Origin: Melampsora larici-populina 98AG31
Taxonomy: Eukaryota; Basidiomycota; Pucciniomycetes; Pucciniales; Melampsoraceae
Assembly (NCBI RefSeq): GCF_000204055.1
Contig: NW_006768812.1
Location: 457,240-521,239 of the forward strand
Direction of reading: 5' to 3'
DNA: 64,000 bases
Program-made: the position numbers and the translations under genes
Shown here: piece by piece, positions 1-12,479 of the stretch
How positions within the stretch are numbered: the stretch's first letter is position 1
Layout of the letters: the number at the start of each line of letters is the position of its first letter
Notes under the pieces: model-generated
The model's database searches: none
The model's input: the letters and a program-made list of their open reading frames with translations, nothing else
What the model was told of the DNA's origin: nothing

Positions 1-300
1 GTGGTGGTGTCTTGTGAACTTGTGAAGTTGTGAAGTTGTGAAGACACCACCACATGGTCACAAGGCACCAGTTCATTGTGACTGGACCACGTGTGGTGCT
101 GTAGCTTAATTGTGAAGTTGTGAGCTCGTGAAGTCTTGCCGACCCACCTTAAAATTGCAAACACACGGATCTCAGAATACAGCTACACCCCACATTGTGA
201 ACGTGTGATGCTGTGAACGGCTTCACGTTGTATCAATGTGAACTTGTCCACAAGTGCACAAGGAAAGTGTGTAGTCATCACTTTCCCGATTGTGAAGTAA
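1..300. repeat. TGTGAA-rich repeat block, left
   Basis: The block is dense in TGTGAA/TTGTGAAG units, for example positions 13-45. The first 53 bases form a perfect hairpin: arm 1-13 (GTGGTGGTGTCTT) pairs with 41-53 (AAGACACCACCAC) around a loop of TGTGAAGT units. Similar units recur at 8.9-10.1 kb and 12.5-12.7 kb, so this is probably subterminal repeat of the KDZ-type element. The window starts inside it, so the true left end is not visible. Confidence 0.75.
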
Positions 301-380
301 AAAATTCACTTGCTATCTACAGATAGAATACGATGCATCTAAGACACTAGCATCTAGATCAATTCCTGATGTGACTAACT

Positions 381-514
381 GGTGGATATTTTTGCAATGG
401 TAAGAAACAATAAAAGAAAACCTATAAGTAATCACGCCATATTCCCAGGTGGATATTTTTGTAATGGTAAGAAACAATAAAAGAAAACCTAAAAGTCATC
501 ACGCCATATTCCCA
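381..514. repeat. 67-bp tandem duplication at the TET-like gene 3' end
   Basis: Positions 381-447 and 448-514 are near-identical 67-bp copies (three differences seen), both starting GGTGGATATTTTTG and ending CATATTCCCA. The second copy holds the last codons and the TAG stop of the minus-strand TET-like gene; the first copy repeats that coding end downstream of the stop. Confidence 0.9.
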
Positions 515-1768
515 ATTTCAGAGCCAAAGCCTTCATCTTTTTATGTGCCTGTTCTTTGTAACCAGTCAAAACAGAGGCCTGATAATTGATCCAGTCTTCT
601 TCACACATCTCCGCACGCAAAGACCTCACTTTATCAATTCGGTCAACCAGCGCTTGAGAAATTTGACAAGAGCAAGCAAATCTTGTTATTTCAGCCTGCT
701 CCGGAGATACTTGTGCACGACTGGCATTATAAGTTCTGGATGGGGTTGTGTGATGGTTAACTTGTGAATTCCACACCATCTCGATGACCCCATCACAGGC
801 ATCTAGATTAACGTCGAAGTTGTAGTCGTCCAATACAAAGCGGGATCCAATGGTATCACCTTGTGGTGCTGTCGAGCCTCGTTGGTATAGATCACCGGTA
901 ATTCGATCAATTAATCCAAAAAAACCAAATGCATATTTAGATGCATCTCGATCTTTATGCTTCTTATTTGCAAACTCGTCAAAGGTGACAGTGATATTCA
1001 ATCCAAATACTTTGGCGTTGGGTGAAACATAGAATGATTGGTTACCCCAAGATGGAGCTTGGACTCTTGCAGCAATCGTGGCATTTGATTCAAAGGCAGA
1101 TAAGGAGAGGCCACTAAATCTTTCGGCGAAAAAGGATTCCATTTGTGGCAGGTTGTCTTGACGCTTCAAGTCGGCTTCCATCTTGTAAAGGTCTGCGGCG
1201 GTGGCTGCGTTCCACGTATACTGTCCTGTAAATCCATCATTAGGTCCAGTCAGTCATTATGTGTAACTTTGATCAATCAAGATTAGAAGGGCTTCTCACC
1301 TCCTTTTACGTCAGGTTCATATCCCGGACGAAAGCCTGCAGCATGCATCCTGCCAAATTTACGACCTTGTCTCCTTGCTCGGTATGTTGCTGCGTTGATC
1401 TTAATTTCACCTCGAGCTTTGGCATGCTGGTAAACGGTACTGATAGAGTGATTGTACTGTTGAAAGAGCTCTTGATTCCTTTCATCCTTCTCCACAAATT
1501 GTACCACAAGTAGGAGTTCCGATGTATCCAGATCAAGGCATACCACCGTTCCATAGGATAAGCTGAGGCGTGCTTGGCCAAATCGACGACCCTTCTTGAA
1601 GAAAAGGAATTTGGCATCAGGCGGAAGACCATATTTTTGGGTGAGTTCCTCTTTTTTTGCAGCTCGTGCATTCGGCAGTCTTGATTCGCGATCGGTGTGT
1701 TTTAGAATCGAACGATTAAGACGTGAATTTTTAGTACTTGGAGACTTGTACTTGGGTTTACCCATCAC
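489..1768 (-). CDS. TET-like 2OG-Fe(II) oxygenase, intact
   Basis: Two exons, 1768-1300 and 1225-489, joined across a 74-nt intron (GTGAGA...ACAG) with matching phase; 401 aa. The family oxidises 5-methylcytosine or thymine in DNA using Fe(II) and 2-oxoglutarate. In the double-stranded beta-helix I see the iron-binding H-x-D as KKHKDRDA (H246, D248), a distal histidine in VNHHTTPS (314/315) and the 2-oxoglutarate-binding arginine in TRFACSCQIS (R338). The N-terminal third is basic, with an RRQGRKFGRMHAAGFRPGYE segment as in rust-fungal Tet-like proteins. All expected metal and cosubstrate residues are present and the frame is open. It points away from the KDZ transposase about 3.5 kb to the right. 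Family assignment is recognition from motifs; substrate is inferred. The 3' end lies in a 67-bp tandem duplication. Confidence 0.85.
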
Positions 1769-4700
1769 AACAATCCTTAATCACAGTAAGATAAAAGACG
1801 TTCTGTCAAAATCAAGTTGGGTAACCCTTATGAACCTCCCTTCTAGCTTCTGAATTGGCGTCACGATGAACTTGGTCCGAAGCATGCAAGGGAGGTTTTA
1901 GGATGTATCAACTTGATTATGCTTAGAGTCGTATTTATATCAATGATGAAGTTTATAAGTTGTGAGGAACCAGTGAGAATGGAATGGAGATTAGGAACGA
2001 TGTAAGCTTTGTAAGAATCGATATGAGATCAATATGAAGATTTTACGTATATATTGAAATAAGAAGTTAAAAAAAAGGAGCGTATCGAGTGAATAATGAA
2101 TCAACCAATTCCCTGACAACTAAACCCAAGTGAGTCCCACGCTTGAGTACTCGCAAACGTCTTGACAACTGGCATATCGGGGAATCAAGTTCCCTGGCGG
2201 GAGGACCTTGTAGGTTATTTAGTCTTGATTAGGAATGAATGCCACACTAAGTTACTAACCTCATTCCTCAACACTATTTAAACTACTCGCCACGTCGAAG
2301 GTGGCCATTTGTACAGGCCATAGATAATCAAATGTTTCATTGTTCCAATCTCATGAGGACAATTGAAAAATTTATGATAACTGATAATGACATTTATGTA
2401 AGTATCAGTAATACACATACCGAAACAGCTTCAATGTTCAAATACGTCCAACTTAATTGATCAATCATCATACTGATTCAAAGTAAGTATGATCAATTAA
2501 GTTCCTTTTTTTTATTTGAACATGTATAACCTTCAGCACGTCAGCCTTCCATTTAAAGGCTAATGCATTTGCGCCTGTACATACACTGCCTTACGAATTG
2601 TAAGCCTATGCTTCCAAATACCATGCCATCACCTTGAAGGAATAATTTTTGGATATTTTTGGGCGCTTTGAAGAAGCCTGTGGAAAAAACACCACAAGGG
2701 AGTGGATAGCTATTCTTCATTGAAAAACTCGACAATTGTTTGTACCTTATCATGTTTGAGCGGCATTTGGTGAGCATCAAGAGCACCTAGGCAAAAAATG
2801 CAACATTTGCAAGAAGTAAGTAATCTTCCACCACACAAGGGCTGTGGGGATGTTGCAGCTCAGTAATCATTGGTTCCAACCTTAGGGTATAATCATGGAA
2901 ATTACCCGCTGCAAATATCCCCCATGGTTGGTTTTAGATATTAATTTCAAATGGCAGTCCTTGGACTTCATTATATATATTTGGTAATATATACAAGTAT
3001 GCCATAAAGCAATGCAGTTGCAAGTCAATAGGACAAGCTCACTGGTCAATGTTGCTATGATGAGAGAGCTGCATATTCAAAATTGATAATGTGCTTAAAC
3101 AACACATTTGACAAATAATGTAATTGTAGTAGTAGAGATAACTGCGTGAAGGTCAATGCACCTTCAGCCAGTTATCTCTTTGCACAGTTGACTAGGCCAC
3201 CCAATAATTGTTATGGAGCCATGTTGCTATAATGATGATTCTTGGAATGCAGAAATGGATATCTGATTATAAGATACCTTTTGACCAAGGTGTTCATACT
3301 GTTAGAGTTTACTAGGTTACTAGGATGAGGGTAATGTGGCACCTTTGAATTACACCCCAATAAAACCACAAATATATTTGTTATGGAGCCATGTTGCTAT
3401 AATGAGAGTTGTTTGAATGAAGAAATGGATTTCTGATCATAAGAACCCTTTTGACCAAGGTGTTCATACTGTCAGAGTTTACTATATTACTAGGTTGAGG
3501 GTAATGTGGCACCTTTGATTTACACCCCAATCAAACCACAAATACCCTTATAACTCAGTGGAGATTGGATATGGTGGGTTATCTGTAATCTAGGAATGTC
3601 TGCCAGGTACCATAGATGAATATTCAAACCATTCATACCTGGTGCAACATGGTGACTTTGGGGATAACTGGCATGATGATAATGCTTCAGCCTGGTGGCT
3701 TCTGGTGATCAAAACAACAAATCTTCTCATAAGTTAGTGGTGATGAGGCAATGTGGGATTATTTTCATGTAGGAATATCCCCACAGTGCCATTAATTAAT
3801 AAAACAAACTCTCAAACTACCATAAATGTTAAAAATTTTGGTTGATGAGTGTTATTCACCTTGATTCAACGTGAAAACAAGAAATATGGGCATTATGGCA
3901 CCCAGAATTTCGAGATTTTCCAAAGTCAAAATGAGACTAAGGTTCCTTAATAAAGTACCCCTAAAATCACCTCAAGAATTCAATGGAACTGGTCCTGAGG
4001 TCCAAATCTCAAAAACCACTGAGTTATGGCCATATGAAAATGTGGCAAAATTTTTTCAGTTGGCCAAATGGGTGAGAAGAAGGTGTTTGTCCAAAGAATT
4101 CTCTTATTAAATGGAAAGTGATTTCCTATTCCAAACAACTTTCAATAATGAAGTTTTTAGTTTGGGGGAAAACTGAAAGAGATATGCGACTTTTGTGACA
4201 TTCGCAGCCTCCCCCAATTATCACAAAACCCACTATTAGCGCATCAAGAAGTTCATATTTTATTCTTTGGTGTTATTGAACTATGGTTCAAATTGAATAT
4301 GAAAGATCTTTCATTATTGAACATTTCCCTTTGGACAACAATTGAGTGATATATTGCTGGATTGTGCCATGGACAAGGACGCCTAACATCACAAAACCCT
4401 GTATGTGACCATCAACCGTTGGAAATTTTTTTGTTTGGTCTTATCAACCTATACTTCAAATTAAATTTCCTATAACTTTCATTATTGAATCTTTCGGTTT
4501 GGACGAAAACTGAGTGAGATGTAAGAAAATGGTTACATTTTCAAACGGCTGAATCCGCATTGCTGACTTTATGCTTTCATTGAGCATCATGACAAGGACA
4601 GTTACATGTGCTATTATAAAACCAAATCGCAAATGCAAAATCAAATAACCTTCAACATTGGACCTTCATGTTTGAAAAGCGAGTGAGATAGGGGGTATTC

Positions 4701-5242
4701 GAGTTGTTTACGACCCACAAAAGGCTCTGGGAAAAGTGCCCAACAATGTCACCATGAGGAAAGCTTGTCTACTCAAAGTCAAGTCCAGATGAAATACTTT
4801 TTCATTGCAGATTTCATGGTTGATATTTGGTAGACTCTGGCAGGGAATCATCTTCCCAAGATAAACTTAAACGACACATGATGAAAACTTTTCATCTTCT
4901 GATCTTGAAGTGAAAAGGCGATAATATCCTTAGTATTAGCAGAAATCTCATTCCAGCACAAACGGGCAAATGAGACATCCGTGTCATTTTTTAGTTCAGT
5001 AAAGTCCCAATTGATCTTAGCGTAGACCCCATACATAGTTGTGGGGGATGAGAAAACAATGATGAAATGTTAGTACACCCCTGCCCAAAAGGGACAAATC
5101 TTCATGCTATTCATACCCAAAACGTTACACCCATCGCAAAAAAGGTTATCAAATCTTACCAAAAAACCATCAATACATCAATACGTGGCTGAAAACAACG
5201 GTGACTCTCAAGCACCCTCTCCACAGCTGACTCCAACCCAAC
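1769..5242. other. Non-coding spacer between TET-like and KDZ genes
   Basis: About 3.5 kb of AT-rich DNA in which no ORF shows recognisable protein features. It holds the promoter sides of both flanking genes (divergent), one 170-bp tandem dimer (3208-3545), and degenerate repeats of a CAAATT...TTTCATTATTGAA...TTTGGAC type near 4130, 4270 and 4450. Confidence 0.6.
3208..3545. repeat. 170-bp tandem dimer
   Basis: The segment starting TTGTTATGGAGCCATGTTGC at 3208 is repeated from 3378 with scattered substitutions and small indels, both copies running to ACCACAAATA. Two copies only; no coding potential seen. Confidence 0.85.
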
Positions 5243-8200
5243 ATGGCCAACAAGAAGAAAGACCGGCCTCGCCCCATTGAAAGTCTCAATCGTCGACCTC
5301 AAAATCCCCTTGATGCTTGAGTCCTGGCCCTGAAACGTAAAGCTCGAGAGCAGACGCTGCGACGGCATGGGCAGGAAGCTTTGGGGCCGCCTCAAGTGGC
5401 CAATAATACCACGCCAATTGTTGATCCCGCACAACTACTAGAAGTTGAAGACAACGAAGAACCGAATGATGACCTGGATTATAATATGAATGCTGCCCCT
5501 CTCGACCCCTCAATGGATCCACCAGAAGTAGTACTAGTTGATGATTCTGCCAAAGTTATGAACCGGGGTTTCTACTCTGGTCGTAGGGCACATGAAGAAG
5601 TGCAATGGCGAACTCGTCACCCTGCCATGTTCCAAGCCTACCTTCAGATGCAGCAATTGACAACCGATTGGTCAAACCAAATGTTCGATCATGACTTCAA
5701 GAAGACATGTCAATGTCAAGGTAACCCGCGGACTTTGGATGTTTTGGATCTTTGTTGTCAGTAAAAATTGTGGTACATGATATATATAAACACTGACCAT
5801 ATCACCCCAGATTGTAAGCAGGTGTCAATCCTGTTTTGCAAATGTTACGCAAACGATCAAGCAAGACTCATCTACGCAGGGTATATAGGGGGTTCTCCAG
5901 ATATCCCAGTATCAGCAATCAGTATCCGACTCCTTTGTTTCTTTCACATCCTTTGGAAGTTCTGCAGTATTGCATTCCAGCCCTTTGCACTGGCTCTTGC
6001 GGAGTTTCTCGATCCAGGTAACCCCATTTTCCTTGCTAAAGGTGGAGAAACGGTAAATGACAAGTTCTTCATCTAGAGACATATGTGGTAATCTAATGAT
6101 GATTCCTTTGCCAGGCACGAGAATGGCATCGTACATTATCATCTGCCATGGATGGGTATCGGCAAATGCTCATCATGTCTGATGAAGCTGCAGCCAAGGC
6201 TCTGCACCTTACAGAATACGACGAGTTGGCTTACAAATGTCCCCAATGCTTTGGCCCTGATGTAGACCCTTTGCCTAACTGTGAACCGGATCACTGTGTA
6301 TGTATTGATGGTAAATTTCAACACCGTCGCCACTTGGCTGCGAGTATTGAGTTAGGAGGAATCATAACTCCTTTCATGTTCTTACCACCTGAGGAATTAG
6401 AGGCCATGCGTGCTAGTGTACCCGCACCTCGGCAGAAAAAAGGCAAGAAGATACACTGGGCCGAAGAGGAAGTGGTAAGTTCTTGATGATGATATATGAA
6501 GACACATAGGGTGATACTCATTATTGGAACATTATTATTTTGGAAGGACCCATGCTCAGCCAGGCATACCGCTGCTGATGATGTACGTGGCAAAAACCAC
6601 TGGAAAGGCAATGATGAAACCGGCCTCGAGGTGTTGGCATGTAGGCATGATCAATGTCTGAAGTTCATCAGTATCATCCAGAGTGGGGAAAAGTCAGTGC
6701 TTGTCTCAACACATTGCTTCATGAATAGAAACGGTTGAACAATTATATTTCAATCCATTCGTAGAAACATATACCCACTTCCACTAATAAACTGGCTACT
6801 CAGAGCAACAGAGGCGTGACCAGGCAAGCGAGATGGTAGGATTGGGGTCCTTTATGACATAGGTTTCAATATCAAAAAGGGAATTGAAAAGGTTCTTATG
6901 GTCATGCTATATAAATGAGGAAAGACCTTGCTAATACATCTTATCAGAGAAATCAATTTCCAATAGAACGGCAGTTCAACAGGCTTAAGTTCGCAACCAG
7001 CCTGTTCCATTCATTTGTGCATGAATGGACATGTCAGCTAGATTACAACCAGCGTCTGAATGATGGATGGGGACTTACAGATGGCGAAGGTAGTGAGCGT
7101 ATATGGGCTAAGTTTGATCCCTTGGTCCGTCGACTGCGATATTCAACAAAGCAACATCGCCTCAATGCCATCAATTTCGCAGCGCTTCACAAGAATGAAC
7201 TGGGAAGGATGAACGCTGGTGTGTATTATTGTAATGTCGCATAATTTGGTAAAGTATGTCAGTGATTGACTTTTTGTCTCACAAATTTTCATCAGTCCAT
7301 GGGTCCATACGGCACCTTGGAAAAACCAACGCTAAGTTGAAGTTGGCCAAAGACAGATTGGCCCACCTTGAAAGTGTGCACGGTTTAAACATGGCCTACT
7401 TTGAAGAACAGTGGCGTCGCAAAAAAAAATTACAGAGCCAGGCGTTAAGTCAAACCAGTGCCGACTACCTAGAAAAGCTCGGTGAACTGGTAGAGCTTGA
7501 AGAAAAGCTGATTGCAGCTCAGTAAGTAATTTGTCTTCTATAGTCTTCATTGTTCTGGGCAGAATGGCTAATCAATTTTGAATTATGCATGTCAGAGATT
7601 GACTCACTGCTTTACGCAGGAAAAAGAGGTCAAAGCAATGTGGTCGTAAGAGACAAGCCATTCTGGCATTGCCAAATACTATGGTGCATTTGGAAGAAGC
7701 TATGGAAGATATAACTGAAAAATTAGGACATGTGGAATTCAAAGAGCTGACGGGAACCGACGGTGGGTCTTACCTCACGTCAGATCTCATTCATTTGAGG
7801 TTGATAATTTCCAATTATCTTGTTGTAGATGATCGTGCCAAGCCATTAGTCAAGATCCAGGTGGCAAAAGGTCGTCTTGTAGTGGCAAAACGTGGTGTCA
7901 TTGAGCATAGAAGGCGTGCTGGAACAGCACGAGGTGAGTAGAGTGAACACATGCATTGGTCATCCTCTTTAGCATTTAACACTACCTTTTTTGGCCAACC
8001 ATCACCCAGGGACTAATGTCCAAGCAAAAATGAACGATCTAAGAGTCTTGAAAAACACTGAGCTGAGAAGGAAGCACGCTACTTATCATCGACTAGCACT
8101 GGCTTACAATCAAAAATTTGCACCAGACGTTTTACTGCCCACGCCAACACTAAAGGAGGTGGAACAGATGGAAATCACTGATCCATTCTTTGATTTTGGT

Positions 8201-8850
8201 GGCCTCACCCATCCCCGAGAACCCTGGGGTGTGGATACCCGAACACAGGATGGCATTGAAGTGTATCTAGATGTACAACGATGCGAGGAGGAGCTCCGTC
8301 GAATAGCAAAGGAATCGAGGCAGATGATGAACTGGGGCCTTGCCTTCCAGGATAAAATCAATGCCCTTCAAGATGAAATTCAGCAAGGTGTGAATCTTCT
8401 TTGATATCCCCAGATAGTGTAACCTGAACTGATGAAAGCAAGGTGTTCAATTGATTCGTAGGAATCGTTCCCATTTGGGCTGTGTCCAAAGAGACCATGC
8501 AGGCTCTGCACGCCACACTTGTGCAGCGTGCCTGTCGTCTATGGGTAAGGTGGCAAACCAAGTTATGCATTTTGGTTAGTTTGACAACCCCACCACCGGG
8601 GTGTAGCGAGGAGGTAGATCGGAATAACTGTACAAAGTGGCGAAATATGGTCAAAGAATCTCTTGTTGAATGGGAGGGTATGACCCAAAGAGTGACAATC
8701 GTAGGAGAGGGCGGTGATGATGAAGACAACAATGGAGATGATGATGATGATGATGTACCAGAAAGCCACCATGATGAACAGGGAGATGATGATGCTACTG
8801 AAGCCGATGGCAATATCAACCAAGATGAAGATATGCAAGACTTGGATTGA
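5243..8850 (+). pseudogene. KDZ transposase with CxC1-like N-terminal cysteine cluster, two in-frame TGA
   Basis: Exons 5243-5756, 5811-6052, 6115-6474, 6547-6692, 6765-6891, 6948-7218, 7296-7521, 7620-7933, 8010-8387 and 8462-8850 join with GT-AG sites and consistent phase, giving 988 codons. Exons 1-2 carry the CxC1-like cluster (TCQCQGNPRTLDVLDL, FCKC, GYIGGSPDIP). The RNase H-fold catalytic core follows: CPQCFGP and CIDGKFQHRRH (Asp at 6307), GVLYDIG (Asp at 6856) and LTDGEGSERIW (Glu at 7095). Then come coiled-coil helices and a poly-Asp/Glu C-terminus. Two in-frame stops interrupt it: TGA 5318-5320 near the N-terminus and TGA 6817-6819 between catalytic segments. Both look like CGA-to-TGA changes in an otherwise uninterrupted reading. 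No frameshift was needed. Probably a recently silenced copy of the transposase that moved this element. The start ATG at 5243 gives a basic N-terminus typical of the family. Confidence 0.85.
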
Positions 8851-8899
8851 TCTATGAGGTTATGAGGATACTTCCACTTCAACTTCACCTTCACACCTT

Positions 8900-10130
8900 A
8901 GCTCAGCCCGGTGGAACGTTTGTGCAGGCTGTGATTGTGAATGATAAATGTGACCTTGTGAATGTGAGATGGTTCACAAACATCACCGTCAACCTCAATT
9001 GATTTGTACCAATTGTGAAGCTTGCGTGTGTGTGAACTCTGCGAAGATGAAGGTTCACACACTTCACAATCAGTTGCAACCTACTGCTTGTGAGCTTTGT
9101 GAACTTGGTCAAAATGATGGTTCACACCCTTCACAATAAATTGTGAACTCTTGATTTTGACATCTTGAATGTTTTGTGAAGCTTGTTTGTGAAGCTTGTG
9201 AAGTTTGTGAAGTTTGTGAAGTTTGTGGACTTTGTGAGGATGGACGCTCACACACATCCAATCAATTGCGCACTCTTGAATTCTTTATACTTGTAAGAAT
9301 TGTGAGGCTTGCTTGTGAAGTTTGTGAGATTTGTGAGGATGAAGCTTCACACATACTTCATCAAATTGTTTAAATCTTGTATGAATTGTGAGGGCTGCTT
9401 GTGAACATTGTGAACATTGTGAACATTGTGAGAATGAAGGTTCACACACAGTTCACAATTGTGATCTCTTGAGTTTGTTAGATCTTGTATGAATTGTTAA
9501 GCCTGGTTGTGAACTTTGTGAAGTTCAGGGTTCACACACTTCACAACTTGTTGTGGGCCGTGTGAAGCTTGGCTCACACACAGTTCTTGTGAAGCCTGGT
9601 TGTGAACTTTGTGAAGTTCAGGGTTCACACACTTCACAATCAATTGTGAATGCTTGATTGGCTGTAATCTTGTGTAAATTGTGAACCCTTGTTGTGAGCC
9701 GTGTGAAGCTTGGGTCACACACAGCTCACAATCAGTTGTGATCTCTTGAGTTTGTTAGATCTTGTATGAATTGTGAAGCCTGGTTGTGAACTTTGTGAAG
9801 TTCAGGGTTCACACACTTCACAATCAATTGTGAATGCTTGATTGGCTGTAATCTTGTGTAAATTGTGAACCCTTGTTGTGAGCCGTGTGAAGCTTGGGTC
9901 ACACACAGTTCACAATCAATTGTGAACACATGATTGGGAATGTGATTTGGGAAGGTTTAACCTTGTGAAGGTACACTTGTAATGCTTGCACAAATTGTCA
10001 AGTTCAGCGGTGAGGTTTGTGAAGTTTTTCTCTAATGTGAACTTTGTCCATATCTTGGAAACTAAGACGTAGGGGGTTCACAATGTTCACAATTAGTTGT
10101 GAATTTCTTTTATGTCAATCTTGTGAGACT
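8900..10130. repeat. TGTGAA-rich repeat block, middle, with 184-bp tandem unit
   Basis: The block is made of TTGTGAAG/TTCACACAC units on both strands. Short 9-bp tandems (GTGAAGTTT) occur near 9195-9225. A larger unit beginning GCCTGGTTGTGAACTTTGTG starts at 9501 (short version), 9594 and 9778, so the main period is 184 bp. The ORFs across it are repeat artefacts. Confidence 0.85.
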
Positions 10131-10344
10131 CGTTTTGGCTCACATCATTGAAAACATAAGGGAAGAGACTGATAACATTTGAAACTCACTCTACAAAAGC
10201 AGACAATAGCAAAAAGCAGGTATAGCAAGAACAAGTTGCACCAACATAGGATACAAAATCAAGTTACGAGGAAGATTTAAATAAGATATGACAGTGAAAA
10301 TTTGTGATACTTAGTTAGTCGGCTGATCGTTAACCTTCAGTAAC

Positions 10345-12331
10345 TCATAAAGATTGAGTCATGATTGCTCCTTCATCTCCTTCAGCAAGTTCGTCATCAA
10401 GCACTGCTTCTTCCGCCGTAAGTCCTGATGGCGCGCCTTGGACAACCCTTGCAGCTTTAATTTCTAAAGGTTGAGTGCTGATAGGTTCATCATCGAGCGC
10501 TGCTTCTTCCGCCGTGAGTTCTGAAGCCGCTGCTCGGATGACCTTGTAATGTCCAGACTCAATATCGGCCAACCATAGCTTATGAGTTGCAAGCGTCATC
10601 TTCTGCAACTCTGTTGATAGGAGAAGATCAGTCATGTTACTTTGTGGTGCTCGTACGACGCGGAGCTTGATGCCACCTTTGAATACCCTATTCTCGAGTG
10701 CTACATGGGGGTTTGAGGTCTTGGGATGACAGTCCAGGTGTGATAAGGGTGTTTGAAGGAATTTTTCTGTGATGATCAGCTGTCAGTAGTAATTCTTTCT
10801 GAATATGTAGTCAAATTGAGGATTGGAAAATGAACTTACCGACTTGTGAGTTCAATGCAGCAATGAGCTGTCCTTTGATAGCATCGCTAGGCTGGACTTT
10901 CTTGGCTTTTTTAGGGCGGATGTCTGAGTCGGACTGCGTGACCTGGCGCACAAATTTCTCAAGGAGGTGCCACGTGCCATTACTGAGTACAATCCAGTCA
11001 TCGCATGATGAACTCTCGTGACTCCACTGTGCCTTGCGGTTTTTGGTCTCCGGTGACCACGAGGAAGCCATAAGGGAGTAATCTATGCTGTAGCGTATTT
11101 TCAGAATTTGAAGCTGACGACAGGAGATACAATCAGTTGAGGTATGTACGTGAATAAAATGAGTCGTACTGTCATACCTCGTGATCGATTCTTCAAACCT
11201 CGGTTATTCCCTTATTTTGGCGAGCGGTGGGTAGGTGAGGTCCAAATTTTTGTTGGCCTAAATCTTTTGCTACCTTGTCAGTATCAACTAAGCGTTTATA
11301 TATTGGTAGGAACTTCTGAATATCTTCGGGTGTTAGAGGTTTGGATTGTGGCTCAGGTGGTGGTAATTCCCACCCGCATGACAGATATCCAAGTGGAAAG
11401 AAAATTCGATCTTTAAATATGTCTTTCTCATCGATGTTGTATGAGGACCATTTGTTGCCAAGGTGACTGTTTTGCTCTTTGAATCCAACTGTCTCATTCC
11501 TTGCTGGCACTATCAGGAGGTGGAGGCGAAGGGTTGTTACATATTTAGTGGATGGATGAGGTTTAATGTGAGAAGAACTTACTGTGAGTACGGGAGCTTT
11601 CTTTGCTATACTTTAGATAACATTGGTAGAATGTGCGTCTGGTTCGCATACTCACTTCGTGCCTGGTGTTTCAAAAATGTCAGTGGAATCAAATATAAAA
11701 TTAAAGATAGGGGAGTCATCACTAACAGGAATTCGTTGATCGTCCGTTCGCTGCAATGTGCAGCTAGGGCCAATAGCTTCTTGGCTTGGTGATAAATGTA
11801 TTGAAGGTTCTTCAATTCTTTCTGAATGTCAGATGGAATCCGGTTTCGTGTCTTACGAGCTCTATCATGGAGGTATGAGTCGATAGTAGCAACGTCTAAG
11901 TTGCTGTCCTGATAATTTTCAAGGGTGATTTTGATGTGGGGCTTCTTGTTTCGATTCTTCTTGGTTTTGTCGGATTGATATGTAGGAAGTTGAGGGGTGC
12001 TTGTATGGGGGATGGGTGCATCAGGTTTGTTGGTGTTGTTGTCATCCTTCCATTCATCATCATCAGGTTTGGCTTCGTCGAGTAGGTCAATTTTGTTGGC
12101 AAGGTCAAAGGATGAGTTGTTGGATGAAGAGTCCGATTCACCCTCAGAGCTTGAAATCTTGGGCTTCTTGCGTTGAATCGTAGCCTTCTTGCTTGGAATC
12201 TTGGCCTTCTTGCTGGCCTGGCGAGTCTTTGATGAGTTAGTGGCCGGTGCTGAGCGGCGTGTGTTTCGTGCGGTTTTTGGAGCCCTAGGGGGATTTAAAG
12301 GTGATGTACCACGTTTGGGAGGTCGAGGCAT
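10345..12331 (-). CDS. Unknown 563-aa protein, intact five-exon gene
   Basis: Exons 12331-11727, 11662-11583, 11509-11199, 11113-10840 and 10766-10345 join in phase with GT-AG introns (64, 73, 85 and 73 nt), giving 563 aa with no stop. I do not recognise the family. The N-terminus is basic and serine-rich with nuclear-localisation-like runs (KKAKIPSKKATIQRKKPKIS) followed by an acidic Ser/Asp stretch. The middle has a Trp-rich segment (SSCDDWIVLSNGTWHLLEKF) and a basic patch (RPKKAKKVQ). The C-terminus contains a short internal repeat, LTAEEAALDDE and LTAEEAVLDDE. Its position among the TGTGAA blocks suggests an accessory gene of the KDZ element, possibly a nuclear DNA- or chromatin-associated factor; that role is inference. 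The third intron uses a weak GTTTGA donor. Confidence 0.7.
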
Positions 12332-12479
12332 GGTGTTGGTATGGATTACGTTGATGTCAATGTCTTTGGTGGTATATATGTGGATGAAAGAAGTGTTGAA
12401 TTGGCGAGAGCGAGGGATCTAGCTTACGTGGAGGTAGAGATAGGGAAATGTACATATGAGGATTGTTGTATATTGGTTT

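Noticed and set aside
5721..5810. Alternative 90-nt intron in KDZ exon 1
   Set aside because: Keeps phase but removes the RTLDVLDL part of the cysteine-cluster domain; the 5757-5810 intron keeps both.
8358..8894. 178-codon minus ORF
   Set aside because: Antisense shadow of the acidic C-terminal exon of the KDZ transposase (Ser-rich because of Asp/Glu codons).
9497..9929. Minus-strand ORFs rich in HNQASQ/QLIVKCVNPELHKV repeats
   Set aside because: They are translations of the TGTGAA tandem repeat, not a protein.
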